From: an uncultured Clostridia bacterium
GTDB lineage: Bacteria; Bacillota; Clostridia; Oscillospirales; Ruminococcaceae
Direction of reading: 5' to 3'
DNA: 64,000 bases
Assembly (NCBI GenBank): GCA_945829235.1
Contig: CALZUA010000010.1
Coordinates: 1 to 64,000 of the forward strand
Part shown: positions 11,001 through 21,307 of the stretch, piece after piece
How positions within the stretch are numbered: the first letter of the stretch is position 1
Layout: each line of letters opens with the position of its first letter
Translations under genes and position numbers: made by a program
The notes under the pieces: generated by a model
What the model was told of the DNA's origin: nothing
Databases searched by the model: none
What the model saw: only the letters and a program-made list of their open reading frames with translations

Positions 11001-11875
11001 TCGAGGTTCACCTCGGTTATGTCGCAAGAGCGCTCGGCTGGAAGATTGCTACGCCCGTTTTCGACGGCGCACACGAGCAGGATATCCGCGAGCTTTACGA
11101 CATCGCCCGCGAGAAGAGAAACGAGCTTGACGGCGAGGATTCCGCAGGTCTTGACTTCACAAAGCTCCCGTGGACAAGCGACTGCAAAACTCAGCTCATC
11201 GACGGCAGAACAGGCGAGAAATTCGACAGCCCCGTTACCGTTGGTTATATGTACTACCTCAAGCTTCACCACCTGGTTGACGATAAAATCCACGCGCGTT
11301 CAACCGGTCCTTACTCACTCGTTACTCAACAGCCGCTCGGCGGTAAAGCGCAGTTCGGCGGACAGCGTTTCGGTGAGATGGAAGTCTGGGCGCTGGAGGC
11401 TTACGGCGCGGCTTATACACTGCAGGAGATTTTGACAGTCAAGTCCGATGACCTTATGGGCCGTCAGAAAACCTACGAGGCTATCGTCAAGGGCGAGTCT
11501 GTTCCGAAGCCGGGTGTTCCCGAGTCGTTCAAGGTTATGGTGAATGAGCTTCAGGGCTTGGGACTTGATATCAAGATTCTCGATGAAAACGGCGCGGAAA
11601 TCAACCTCACGGAAGATCCCGACGATGACGATAATTCAACCTTCAAGAATGGCTTCGAGAACGATTTCCGCTCGGACGACGCTGATTTCAACGCCGCAGG
11701 CTTTGAGGTTGAAGGCGGGGACAGCGATTTCGGAATGGTTGCCGATGACGATGATGAAGAGTTCGGCGATGATGACGATTTCGACGACGATTTCGATGAC
11801 GGACTTGACGATGAAGATGATGATTTCGACGAGTCGGACGATAACGACGATTTCGGTGACGAAGACGACAAGTGA
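8024..11875 (+). CDS. rpoB: RNA polymerase beta subunit with Asp-rich C-terminal tail
   Basis: [41 protein letters not shown]...; conserved core ([30 protein letters not shown]). Confidence 0.99.
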   Translation: MVNTKPLKLGKTTRQSFSKINEVIDMPNLISIQKDSYEWFLSDGIKEVFKDVSPIVDSNGKFELSFVDFRLDENTKYSIEECKERDATYAAPLRVTARLLNKETGELMDNEIYMGDLPLMTDSGTFVINGSERVVVSQLVRSPGVYYGFDYDKTGKKLFKATVIPNRGAWLELEMDSNDVFYVRIDKNRKFPCTTFLRAIGVSGDKDLTDKFGNDPRITVSIENGKDNTKNEEEALLEVYRKLRPGEPATIESARTALDNLFFDAKRYDLARFGRYKYNKKLGISSRLFGQKVAENVSSPFTGELLAVEGDVITREKALEIQNAGVISVDIYKPEGEGTIRIVGNGMVDAHLYTGDLDIEALGVNEQVSFGVLTEILEEADGDEKKLKELISARIEELIPKHITLEDIFASVSYFINLNEGVGEIDDIDHLGNRRIRCVGELLQNHFRMGFSRMEKTIRERMGLQANDNEKVSPSSLINARQVIATMKEFFGSSPLSQFMDQNNPLAELTHKRRLSSLGPGGLSRDRAGFEVRDVHYSHYGRMCPIETPEGPNIGLISYLATFAKINVYGFIEAPYRKVDKQTGRVLDEVVYMTADVEDNYVIAQANEPLDENGCFARPRVNARCRDAILEIEREKVDFMDVSPKMVVSVATAMIPFLENDDANRALMGANMQRQAVPLMVTQTPIVGTGMEYKAAVDSGVVVCAKEDGTVTDVSADRIVITDKDGHEHCYRLIKFKRSNQGNCVNQRPIVSKGDEVKAGEVIADGPATKNGEIALGKNALIGFMTWEGYNYEDAVLINEKLVYNDVYTSIHIEEYELECRETKLGPEEITRDIPNLSPEALTNLDDRGIVCIGAEVHSGDILVGKVSPKGETELTAEEKLLRAIFGEKAREVRDNSLRVAHGESGIVVDVKVFNRDNCDDLSPGVNEKVRVYIAQKRKISVGDKMAGRHGNKGVVSRILKQEDMPFLPDGTPLDIVLNPLGVPSRMNIGQVLEVHLGYVARALGWKIATPVFDGAHEQDIRELYDIAREKRNELDGEDSAGLDFTKLPWTSDCKTQLIDGRTGEKFDSPVTVGYMYYLKLHHLVDDKIHARSTGPYSLVTQQPLGGKAQFGGQRFGEMEVWALEAYGAAYTLQEILTVKSDDLMGRQKTYEAIVKGESVPKPGVPESFKVMVNELQGLGLDIKILDENGAEINLTEDPDDDDNSTFKNGFENDFRSDDADFNAAGFEVEGGDSDFGMVADDDDEEFGDDDDFDDDFDDGLDDEDDDFDESDDNDDFGDEDDK

Positions 11876-11945
11876 GCGGTTCGGCGAGGTGTTTAACGCG
11901 CGGCAACAAGCGCGTTAAACTGCGAATCAGATAGAGAGGTATATA

Positions 11946-14900
11946 ATGGGTTTTAGTGTATTCGAGTCTATGAAAATAGGACTTGCTTCCCCCGAGCAGA
12001 TTAGAGCGTGGTCGCACGGCGAGGTTTCACGCCCCGAAACTATAAACTACCGCAGCCAAAAGCCCGAGAAAAACGGACTTTTCTGCGAGAGAATTTTCGG
12101 CCCGCAGAAGGACTGGGAGTGCAACTGCGGAAAATACAAGCGAATTCGTTATAAAGGCAAAATCTGCGAAAGATGCGGCGTTGAGGTTACGCGGAGCAAG
12201 GTTCGCCGTGAGAGAATGGGTCACATCGAGCTTGCGGCTCCCGTTTCGCATATTTGGTACTACAAGGGCACTCCGTCAAGAATCGGTCAAATTCTCGACC
12301 TTTCTCCGAAGGTTCTTGAACAGGTGCTGTATTTCACGAGCTATATCGTAATCGACCCCGGCGAGAACACCGGCTATGTCAAAAAGCAAATTCTCGATGA
12401 AAGAGAATACAATCAGGCGGTTATGAAATACTCGGGCAAGGACTTTCATTTCCGTGCGGGAATGGGTGCCGAGGCTATCAAGGAGTTGCTCAAGGAAATC
12501 GACCTTGAAGCGCTTTCCAACGAGCTGAGAGAGGAACTCGAAACTACGTCCGCGGGACAAAAGCAGATTAAGCTTTTGCGCCGACTTGACGTTGTTGAGG
12601 CGTTCCGCCAGAGCGGAAATCGCCCCGAGTGGATGATTCTGGATGTAATTCCCGTAATTCCTCCGGACATTCGCCCGATGGTTCAGCTTGACGGCGGCCG
12701 TTACGCAACGTCCGATTTGAACGAGCTTTACCGCAAGGTTGTTATGAGAAACAACCGTCTGAAAGAGTTGCTCGATAAGAAGTCCCCCGATTTGATTATC
12801 AGAAACGAAAAGCGTATGCTTCAGGAAGCTGTTGACGCGCTTATCGACAACGGCAGACACGGCAGAGCTTACACCGGCTCTAACAACCGCGCGCTCAAGT
12901 CGCTTTCCGATATGCTTAAAGGTAAGCAGGGACGTTTCCGTCAGAACCTGCTCGGCAAGCGTGTTGACTACTCGGGACGTTCGGTTATCGTTGTCGGACC
13001 GGAGCTTAAGATGGACCAGTGCGGTCTGCCGAAGGAAATGGCGCTCGAGCTGTTCAAGCCGTTCGTGCTCAACGACCTCGTAAAGAAGGGCGTTTCCCCG
13101 AACATCAAGCAGGCGAAAAAGCTGGTTGAGCGTTCGGACGACAAGGTTTGGGACTCACTCGAAAATGTAATTCAGAACCACCCTGTTCTGCTGAACCGTG
13201 CGCCTACGCTGCACAGACTCGGTATTCAGGCGTTCCAGCCCGTGCTTGTTGAGGGCAGAGCAATCAAGCTCCACCCGCTTTGCTGTACCGCATTCAACGC
13301 AGACTTCGATGGCGACCAGATGGCTGTTCACCTCCCGCTCTCCGATGAGGCGCAGGAAGAGGCAAGAAACCTTATGCTTGCCGCGAAAAACCTGCTCAAG
13401 CCGTCTGACGGAAAGCCTGTTACCGTTCCTACGCAGGATATGGTTCTCGGCTCGTACTACCTCACAATCGACAAGGCAGGCGAAAAGGGCGAGGGCAAGG
13501 TGTTCCGTGATGCCGCTGAAGCGATTATGGCTTATCAGGACGGCGTTATCACAATTCACGCGGCAATCAAGGTTCGCGTCACAAAGGAAATCGGTGACAT
13601 CACCATTTCCAGAATTGTCCCGACAACCGCCGGTAAAATTATCTTCAACGAGCACATTCCGCAGGATTTGGGCTATGTTGACAGAACAGACCCCGACCAC
13701 CAGCTCGATTATGAGATTGGCTTCAAGGTTGGTAAAAAACAACTCGGTCAGATTATCGACCGTTGCCTGAAAATCCACGGCACGAGCACAACCGCTCAGG
13801 TTCTCGATAAAATCAAGGCAATGGGCTACAAATACTCGACTCGTTCGGGTATAACGGTTGCTGTTTGCGATGCGGAAATTCCTCCGCAGAAGGCAGAAAT
13901 TCTCGCAGAAGCGGACAAGGCAATCGAAAAAATCACCAAGCAGTACAGACGCGGCTTCATCTCCAACGCCGAGCGCAAGGAGAGCTTCATCAATATCTGG
14001 AACAAGGCAACCGATGACGTTTCTGCGGCTCTTACCAACAACCTCGACCAGTACAACAACATCTTTATGATGGCTGATTCGGGAGCGCGTGGTTCTACGG
14101 CGCAAATCAGACAGCTTGCCGGAATGCGCGGACTTATCGCCAACACCTCCGGTGCAACCATCGAGATGCCTATCAGAGCGAATTACCGTGAAGGTCTGAA
14201 TGTCCTCGAGTACTTCATTTCTTCGCGTGGTGCGCGTAAGGGACTTGCCGATACAGCGCTTCGTACAGCCGACTCGGGTTATTTGACAAGACGTCTTGTC
14301 GATGTATCGCAGGAAGTTATCATCAGAGGCGATGACTGCGGTACCGAAAACGGTATCGAGGTTTACGAAATCCGCGAGGGCAACGAGCTTGTCGAAAAGC
14401 TCCACGAGCGTCTTGTCGGACGTTTCCTCACCAAGGATTTCACAGCGCCCGACGGTTCGTTCACCATCAGCAAGAACAAGCTCCTCGATGACGCGGACGC
14501 GGCGAAGATTGTTAAATCGGGTGTTCAGAGAATTGAGGTTCGCTCGGTTCTCACCTGCGAGATGAGAAACGGCGTTTGCGCGAAGTGCTACGGTGCATCG
14601 CTTGCAAACGGTCAGCTTATCAACCGCGGCGAAGCGGTTGGAGTTATCGCGGCGCAGTCAATCGGCGAGCCGGGTACTCAGCTCACGATGAGAACGTTCC
14701 ACACGGGCGGTATCGCATCTGCCGAGGATATCACGCAAGGTCTTCCGCGTGTTGAAGAGCTTTTCGAGAGCCGTCACCCGAAAAATGCGGCAATTATCAC
14801 AAGAATTGCGGGTACGGTTCGCTTTGAGGAAATCAAGAAAACCCGTCACGCAATCATCACCGCCGATGACGGTACCGAGGAAATGTACGCTGTTCCTTAC

Positions 14901-15554
14901 GGATATCGTCCGAAGGTTCAGACGGGCGACAGAGTTGAGGTCGGCGACGCGTTGACCGAGGGTTCTGTAAATCCGCCCGATATTCTCGCGGTTAAGGGTG
15001 AAAAGGAAGTTCAGAACTACATCATCAGCGAGGTTCAGAAGGTTTACCGTCTGCAAGGTGTTGACATCAACGATAAGCACATTGAGGTTATCGTTCGTCA
15101 GATGATGAGAAAGGTTCGCATCACCGACTCGGGTAGCACATATATGCTCGCGGGAACGGTTCTTGGCAAGAACGAGTACGCACAGCTTATCGATGAGCTG
15201 AAACAGCGTGAGGAAAACGGCGAGGCGGTTGTTTATCCTACCTGCGAGCCGGTTCTGCTCGGTATCACCAAGGCATCGTTGGCAACCGACAGCTTTATGT
15301 CGGCGGCTTCGTTCCAGGAAACCACGAGAGTGCTCACAGAAGCGGCAATTCGCGGCAAGGTTGACCCGCTCACCGGTCTTAAGGAGAACATCATCATAGG
15401 CAAGCTCATTCCTGCGGGCACGGGACTTATCGCCGCAGAAAAGGCTGCCAAGGAAGCGGAAGAGGAGAAGGAAAAGGCGGCTCTCGAAGCGGCTGCTCAA
15501 GAAGCGGCGGCTGAGGAAGGCTCGTCCGATTCAACCGAAAATCCCGCTGAATAA
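11946..15554 (+). CDS. rpoC: RNA polymerase beta' subunit
   Basis: Zn site [22 protein letters not shown]; catalytic [12 protein letters not shown]. Confidence 0.99.
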   Translation: MGFSVFESMKIGLASPEQIRAWSHGEVSRPETINYRSQKPEKNGLFCERIFGPQKDWECNCGKYKRIRYKGKICERCGVEVTRSKVRRERMGHIELAAPVSHIWYYKGTPSRIGQILDLSPKVLEQVLYFTSYIVIDPGENTGYVKKQILDEREYNQAVMKYSGKDFHFRAGMGAEAIKELLKEIDLEALSNELREELETTSAGQKQIKLLRRLDVVEAFRQSGNRPEWMILDVIPVIPPDIRPMVQLDGGRYATSDLNELYRKVVMRNNRLKELLDKKSPDLIIRNEKRMLQEAVDALIDNGRHGRAYTGSNNRALKSLSDMLKGKQGRFRQNLLGKRVDYSGRSVIVVGPELKMDQCGLPKEMALELFKPFVLNDLVKKGVSPNIKQAKKLVERSDDKVWDSLENVIQNHPVLLNRAPTLHRLGIQAFQPVLVEGRAIKLHPLCCTAFNADFDGDQMAVHLPLSDEAQEEARNLMLAAKNLLKPSDGKPVTVPTQDMVLGSYYLTIDKAGEKGEGKVFRDAAEAIMAYQDGVITIHAAIKVRVTKEIGDITISRIVPTTAGKIIFNEHIPQDLGYVDRTDPDHQLDYEIGFKVGKKQLGQIIDRCLKIHGTSTTAQVLDKIKAMGYKYSTRSGITVAVCDAEIPPQKAEILAEADKAIEKITKQYRRGFISNAERKESFINIWNKATDDVSAALTNNLDQYNNIFMMADSGARGSTAQIRQLAGMRGLIANTSGATIEMPIRANYREGLNVLEYFISSRGARKGLADTALRTADSGYLTRRLVDVSQEVIIRGDDCGTENGIEVYEIREGNELVEKLHERLVGRFLTKDFTAPDGSFTISKNKLLDDADAAKIVKSGVQRIEVRSVLTCEMRNGVCAKCYGASLANGQLINRGEAVGVIAAQSIGEPGTQLTMRTFHTGGIASAEDITQGLPRVEELFESRHPKNAAIITRIAGTVRFEEIKKTRHAIITADDGTEEMYAVPYGYRPKVQTGDRVEVGDALTEGSVNPPDILAVKGEKEVQNYIISEVQKVYRLQGVDINDKHIEVIVRQMMRKVRITDSGSTYMLAGTVLGKNEYAQLIDELKQREENGEAVVYPTCEPVLLGITKASLATDSFMSAASFQETTRVLTEAAIRGKVDPLTGLKENIIIGKLIPAGTGLIAAEKAAKEAEEEKEKAALEAAAQEAAAEEGSSDSTENPAE

Positions 15555-15560
15555 TAATCG

Positions 15561-15595
15561 ACAGGCGTTTGTTAAAGCAAGCGCCTGTTTTTTGC
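15561..15595 (+). terminator. Predicted rpoC terminator
   Basis: ACAGGCGTTTGTTAAAGCAAGCGCCTGTTTTTT. Confidence 0.8.
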
Positions 15596-15760
15596 GCAAA
15601 GGGTTTCGCGTGCAAAATATTTGTTGATAACAAAAACAACGAGCCGCAATACTATACAGCTCGTTATTTTTGTCGAATTTTATACAAAGGGCAATCAATA
15701 CAGCCCGAACAATCGCAACAGCTTCTGCCCGAAATTCAGCTTCTCCGCGGGTTGTTCGGC
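15573..15760. repeat. Left copy of the ~188-bp direct repeat flanking the accessory island
   Basis: Aligns by eye to 21308-21494 with about 12 mismatches and 1 indel; contains AACGAGC...GCTCGTT terminator and the last codons (EQPAEKLNFGQKLLRLFGLY*) of the YhgE-like gene in reverse. Confidence 0.9.
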
Positions 15761-15984
15761 ACTTTTTCTGTCTGACACGGAAACCAATTTTCTTTGCTTT
15801 TTTAGCAGTACAAAGAAGAAAACTCCACAAAAGATTATCTGAAAAAGAGAGAACTCGGGTATGGCTAAACAATGTGGAACAGTGACGCTTCTGCCTGCTC
15901 ATCAGCCACGACTCACCCCAAATGCACCTATTGTTTCTGAACCAACTAATATGTCCAAACTGTATTCGTTGCTACACATACAAG

Positions 15985-16013
15985 TTGAGCATTTCCATAA
16001 AATGTGGTATAAT
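15985..16013 (+). promoter_or_regulatory. Predicted sigma-A promoter inside the island
   Basis: TTGAGC, 17-nt spacer ending TGG, TATAAT (extended -10). Confidence 0.6.
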
Positions 16014-16232
16014 TGTATTGTAGAGGTATGCTTTGAGAAATGTCGTGGCAAATATCATAAATCTGAATATCAATTATCCTCACGCAAGTGAACGTCTGAA
16101 GGTCAAAGCAGTTTGGATTATGTGATAAAACAAAGCTTATCTATAATCTTCTGTCATTGGCAGGCTTCTTTTAGGCAAATGAGTGGTTTTATTTCGGGTT
16201 CCTTGAAATTGAATTTAAAGTTTGCGTTTATT

Positions 16233-16262
16233 TTTGAAATTTGCTGTATTACAAATTTCAAA
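16233..16262. repeat. Perfect 11-bp inverted repeat upstream of the recombinase remnant
   Basis: TTTGAAATTTG-CTGTATTA-CAAATTTCAAA. Confidence 0.6.
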
Positions 16263-16295
16263 TTTTTAGTACAATGATTTGCATCGGAGGTAAAA

Positions 16296-16487
16296 ATGAA
16301 AGAAAGAAGAATTACAAATCAAATGTTGATGAAATTTGACGCGAAACTTCATAACGATGAAAAAAGCAAAATGACAATCGAGAAATATTTGCGAGATGTC
16401 AAATTTTTCATAAGTTTTTTGTCGGGAAAACTGATTGAAAAAAGTATAGTGCTTGCATATAAAGCACAACTTGAAAAGAAAGGTTAG
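16296..16487 (+). pseudogene. Tyrosine recombinase/integrase, N-terminal SAM-like domain only (truncated)
   Basis: MKERRITNQMLMKFDAKLHNDEKSKMTIEKYLRDVKFFISFLSGKLIEKSIVLAYKAQLEKKG*; no catalytic R..HxxR..Y domain follows. Confidence 0.8.
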
Positions 16488-16489
16488 CA

Positions 16490-17576
16490 GAACACATTCG
16501 TCAAAAACAATATCATTTGAAACAGCAAAAAAAGCCATAGATTTTCTTTTTAGCAAATCTGCCGATGCTGATTGGATAAATATAGGCTTTTATGGGGGAG
16601 AACCATTGATTGCGTTTGACTTGATAAAAGACTGTGTGAAGTATGCAAAAGAAATATTCGATGGAAAAAGAATTAGTTTTTTTATTACTACAAATGCAAC
16701 ATTGATGAGCGACTCGATTATCAATTTTTTGCACGAAAACAAATTCATAATTACATTTAGCGTTGATGGACCTGAAGTTATTCACAATAGGCATAGACTG
16801 CGTGCAGATGGTTCTCCGACATATAAAACAGTTCTCGACAACCTCAAAAAACAATCTCAAAGTATGGGGAAGAATCAAAAAGCTATCTTTCTATAAATAT
16901 GGTTATTAACCCGTCAGATAATTTGGATGAAATATTAGATTGGTTACATAGCCCTATTTTAAGTCAAATAAGAGTTGATTCCACTTTGGTCGAAAACTCA
17001 ATGTTAGAAAAAAACTTCAGTGCAAGCGACGATTTCATCATGAAGATGGAATATCAGAAAGCTATTGAATGTTTGAGATTGCTTTGTCTTGTTCGTAACG
17101 TTAACCAAAACAGATTGTTTATCAAAGAAATGTCAACATTGCTATCTGACTATGGGAACTTAAAAAATGATTCGATAATGCTTCCGGATAACAATCCCCC
17201 GAGTGGACCTTGCGTTCCCGGATACGTCAAGTTGTTTGTGAACACAGATGGAACTTTTTACCCATGCGAAAGAGTAAATGAAGTATCTAAATGCATGGTA
17301 ATAGGCAATGTTGAAGACGGCTATGATTATAAACAAATACAGTCACAAATAAATATAGCACAGTTAACGGCTGATTCATGTATCAATTGCTTCGCTCAAA
17401 GCCACTGTAAAATTTGCCAAAGACAAGCTGATGGTGGCGATAAACTATCGGGAGAAGACAGAATGAAAAACTGTAAAGGTTCAAAAGAGGATTTTTTCGA
17501 TACCCTTTTATCTTGTGCCATGATATATGAATGTAAAACCCAATATAAGATGAAATCCAAGAACAGGATGTGATAT
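16490..17576 (+). pseudogene. SPASM radical-SAM Cys-rich peptide maturase (CcpM-like), N-terminally truncated and frameshifted
   Basis: GFYGGEPLIAFDLIKDCVKYAKEIFDGKRISFFITTNATLMSD...FSVDGPEVIHNRHR then, in another frame, GPCVPGYVKLFVNTDGTFYPCERV...SCINCFAQSHCKICQRQADG SPASM region; radical-SAM CxxxCxxC segment absent. Confidence 0.85.
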
Positions 17577-17600
17577 TTTGAAGAGAAAAAATTCAATAAT

Positions 17601-17960
17601 TTGGCATTAAGTAACAATGTGAATTTTAATTGTTTTAATGATAGAGCAACTTTAGAAGCAATTGCTAAAAGAAATGAGCCATACCAATCTCCGGAAAGTA
17701 TTGTGATTGCAGTTGGTGCGATAACAACAAATTTGGACACTTCTTTTATAGCTTTAGCACTTAAAAATCAGTTAACAAAGATTGGATATCGTGCGACATT
17801 GATTGCTTCAGATCCAACTTTACGAGTTCTTGGAAACCCTTTTTTGCCGCTGGATTTGATGATATCTCCGCAATTGGAAAGAACAATAGTTTGTATAAAT
17901 CAATTTATAAATTATGTTCAGCTTTTATATCATTCAGATATCATCATAATTCAGTTGCCT
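17601..17960 (+). pseudogene. Peptide maturation system protein fragment (resembles the TIGR04066-type family, from memory)
   Basis: ESIVIAVGAITTNLDTSFIALALKNQLTKIGYRATLIASDPTLRVLG...YHSDIIIIQLPNEA; reading frame lost near 17955 where exporter sequence begins. Confidence 0.5.
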
Positions 17961-17961
17961 A

Positions 17962-19134
17962 ATGAAGCTGACATTGGTGACCTTTGCTTGTATTCCGTTT
18001 TATTTAGCTATGACTTATGTGTTTTCAAAGCTTGGATACAAGTATTCTAAAATAAAAATTGAAGCGGAAAACGATTATAGTATTTGCGTAGATGATACTG
18101 TATCAGGTATGCAAACAATACGCTTATTTGGTCTGAAGAAATATTTTTTTGAACAGTTTTTGAAAAAGCAACATACAATAAATGCTTCAACATACAAATT
18201 AGGAATGTTTCAGAATATCAATATCCAAAGTGAAGGAGCTTTTACCAATATCATTGGTTTTGTAATATATGTCATTGGCGGTTGGCTTATTGCAGGAAAA
18301 GAGCTGTCTTTGGGTGAGTTTGTTTCTTTTGAAACATATAGCATAAGCGTTTTGTCATTTGTTCGACAGGTTCTTTCATTGATATCCGGATATTTTTCAC
18401 TAAAACCATCTATTGACAGGTTGAGTTCTTTTTTCAATGAACCTAATGAAAGCCAAGATGGAATACCGTTATCGGGAGAAAGAATAAATATAAAATTTGA
18501 TATTAAATCATTCGGATACACCAAATCTTCAGAACTATTAAAAAAGGTATATCTCACCATTCCACAAGGCAAACATATTGCCTTTATAGGAGAGAACGGG
18601 TGTGGAAAAACAACACTGATCAATCTGTTATTACGGTTCTACCCTGTTAATGAAGGCAAAATATTTATTAACGAGCAAGATGTGTGTTCGTACAATCTTG
18701 ATTCATACAGAAGCGTTTTTGTGGTTTTGCCTCAAGAACCATATTTATTTTGCGATACAATAAAAAACAATATATGTTTATACAAGGATGTCCCGGAAGA
18801 TAAGCTGTATGAAGCTGTTAAATTGTCAGGGCTTAATAAATTGATAGAAGAAAAATCCTTGAATTATTGTATCGGCAGAAATGGATGCGAATTATCCGGC
18901 GGTCAGCGTCAGAGAATTTCAATCGCGAGAAGCATTGTATTAGATGCTCCGGTAGTAATTTTTGACGAACCGGAGGTTAATATGGATGCGGATTTCAAGA
19001 ATATCTTAGCTTCTTTGCTGAATGGATGTTTTAAAGATAAAACCGTTATTATGATTACCCACAATACGACTGTTATTGACCTATTTGATGAAACGTATCA
19101 ATTTGAGCATCAGACGGTTCATCGAATACAGTGA
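17962..19134 (+). pseudogene. ABC exporter (TMD-NBD fusion), N-terminally truncated
   Basis: Starts mid-TMD (MKLTLVTFACIPFYLAMTYVF); NBD intact: GENGCGKTT, LSGGQRQRISIARS, VVIFDEPEVNMD, ITHN. Confidence 0.75.
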
Positions 19135-19146
19135 GGTTCAATTTCT

Positions 19147-20460
19147 ATGAGAATAGCAATAATAGATGATGGCGTTTCAAAAGACGCAGTATATTCAAAC
19201 CTTGAACAATATGCTGTTTGTAATGATTGTGTATGTGAGGCAAAAGAGCCATGTAACTCTTTGTCCCACGGTTCAATATGTGCTAAGATAATTGAAAAGT
19301 ATATTGAGAATGATGATATCACCTTTATTAGTATTCAGGTTTTAAACGAAGATGACATTGGCGAAATCTCGGATTTAATTGCCGCGCTTAATTGGTGCGT
19401 TGACCAAAAAATTGATATTATAAATTTGAGCCTGGGAACTCCCCCATGTCCCAAGGCAAATGAGCTGAACGAAATATGTCAGTTTTTGTGCAATTCCGGA
19501 ACCAAAATAGTAGCAGCATCCAATAATAACGGTGACCTATCATATCCTGCAGGATTTCCATGTGTTACATCTGTCGAACAAAAGAGTTTTCAAACAGATT
19601 ATAAATTTTGGTATCGTGTTTCCGATGTTATTTCCGAGGGGGAACACGAACTATTCCAAGGGGATAAACTGTTTTATTCGGAAAAATGTAATAGCTTTGC
19701 TTGTGCATACGTTACTGCCCAAATTGCAAACACAAAAATGGGAAATGAAAAAACAAAAGGACGCCATTTACTCGTTTTACCGTTTAAGCAAATCTATGAT
19801 TTTTCTATGCTGTCCAATGTAGTTGCACTTACTCACAACGATTATGATGAGCGGTTTTGCTTTAAATACTCACTCTTTCCGCATAATGTTCAATCACCTC
19901 ACACTTTATTGATCAACTCTGATAAGAAATTGTCCAGAAAAGAAATTCTTAATTGGCTTAATCGCTACGGTTCCTCTTTGACATTTATCGTATGGTGCGG
20001 ACATAGAATTCCAAGATTTTTATTAAGATGGTGTAAACAGCACTCTGTAAAGTTCTGGGATGAAAGCGTTAATTCGTCAATTGTTTTATCAGAACCATCG
20101 GAGATTCCTATAGTAGAATTTGTTGGAGAAAATAATCTTGTTTTAGAAACCATCGATAAGGTAAAAAACTTGCTTGTCAGAGATGGATATAACCCAATGC
20201 AAAGCTCGGATGCCGACAAGTCTTATCTTTATGGAATGAAAAAAATATATAATAATAAAAGCATGGCTTTATACGCTCGACATTTTAAACCTGATATTAT
20301 TCTCCACTATAATTGTAATAAATCGTTTAATTGTTATGATATTAGAATTTCATGCAGGGCAACAAATCATCTTGAAATAATAACACCAAATGAAGTTGCT
20401 GATTACAGTAGCATTGGTGAACTTTACAGTACTATGATTAAACTATTGGGCGGTGATTAA
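19147..20460 (+). CDS. Subtilisin-like (S8) serine protease with ~200-aa unassigned C-terminal region
   Basis: Asp box MRIAIIDDGV, His box SLSHGSICAKII, oxyanion AASNNNG, Ser box NSFACAYVTAQIA. Confidence 0.8.
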   Translation: MRIAIIDDGVSKDAVYSNLEQYAVCNDCVCEAKEPCNSLSHGSICAKIIEKYIENDDITFISIQVLNEDDIGEISDLIAALNWCVDQKIDIINLSLGTPPCPKANELNEICQFLCNSGTKIVAASNNNGDLSYPAGFPCVTSVEQKSFQTDYKFWYRVSDVISEGEHELFQGDKLFYSEKCNSFACAYVTAQIANTKMGNEKTKGRHLLVLPFKQIYDFSMLSNVVALTHNDYDERFCFKYSLFPHNVQSPHTLLINSDKKLSRKEILNWLNRYGSSLTFIVWCGHRIPRFLLRWCKQHSVKFWDESVNSSIVLSEPSEIPIVEFVGENNLVLETIDKVKNLLVRDGYNPMQSSDADKSYLYGMKKIYNNKSMALYARHFKPDIILHYNCNKSFNCYDIRISCRATNHLEIITPNEVADYSSIGELYSTMIKLLGGD

Positions 20461-20465
20461 ACGAT

Positions 20466-21023
20466 ATGCGGTATTGTTTATTAAAAATTAAGATGTTTTT
20501 CATCGTTCTTAGAAAGTACTGGAAGAACCATATTCTTGAATTGCTTCTATGCTGGTATTTGAGGCATAAAAGAAGTCCAAAAGACTTCATTACTCAAATA
20601 GACCTTGATAATATCAAGCACATAGATTCTGGTGCCTTTCCCGAAAAACTACAGATGTTTAATGATTGTGAAACTGTTCAGGATTTGGTTAGCAGTTGTG
20701 ATTGCATCGGTATTGAGCAAATATATTTTTTACAAAAAAATAATTGGTATATTATTGCTACCAGACATCCGGGTTTTATAACAATCAAAAGTTTTGCGGC
20801 TTATAGCGGCCGCTGTAAAGAGTTAACGACCGTTGTGTCGTGGCTTTTTAAGAATTTTAAATATGACAAAGTTAAGGTGATTGCACGAGAAAGCACATCA
20901 TATCAAATTTTATTATCGTTTTGCAAACGAAATAAGATTGTCTTGTTAAGAGATAAACGGATAGTTCTAGAAAATGAATTTTTTCACGATATCATCTTAA
21001 AAGCAATCAATAAGTGCAACTAA
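20466..21023 (+). CDS. Hypothetical protein at end of the island
   Basis: 185-aa ORF 5 nt after the protease gene, same strand and composition; no recognised motif. Confidence 0.5.
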   Translation: MRYCLLKIKMFFIVLRKYWKNHILELLLCWYLRHKRSPKDFITQIDLDNIKHIDSGAFPEKLQMFNDCETVQDLVSSCDCIGIEQIYFLQKNNWYIIATRHPGFITIKSFAAYSGRCKELTTVVSWLFKNFKYDKVKVIARESTSYQILLSFCKRNKIVLLRDKRIVLENEFFHDIILKAINKCN

Positions 21024-21307
21024 TTTTATCATAAATCAAGAAAACGAGATAAATTGCATGATGTTAATTTACGGCGAATTGCAAAATCACCGTTTGTGAA
21101 CTTGTTTTTTATCGTAGAAGAAATATTAGATTGACACTGTTGATGAAATATCTTAAATTTTGATTTATCGCCGTGCTGACAACGTTGGTTACTGCAACAA
21201 GTACCGGGGAATTGTCGTTGCGGCAGAAGGACTGGAGATTGAGTGATAGTTGCGACGCCTGTTTATCATATCACGCCGTTTATCATTTTTTTGTTGTAGC
21301 TCTCATA

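Noticed and set aside
11551-11871. Ser-rich minus-strand ORF
   Set aside because: Complement of the GAY repeats encoding the Asp-rich RpoB tail
13155-14405. 416-aa minus-strand ORF (also 12276-12860 and 14658-15500)
   Set aside because: Antisense shadow of rpoC
15861-16091. 76-aa ORF (MAKQCGTVTLLPAHQPRL...CFEKCRGKYH...) as maturase precursor
   Set aside because: A strong promoter (15985-16013) lies inside it and no RBS is evident; coding potential doubtful
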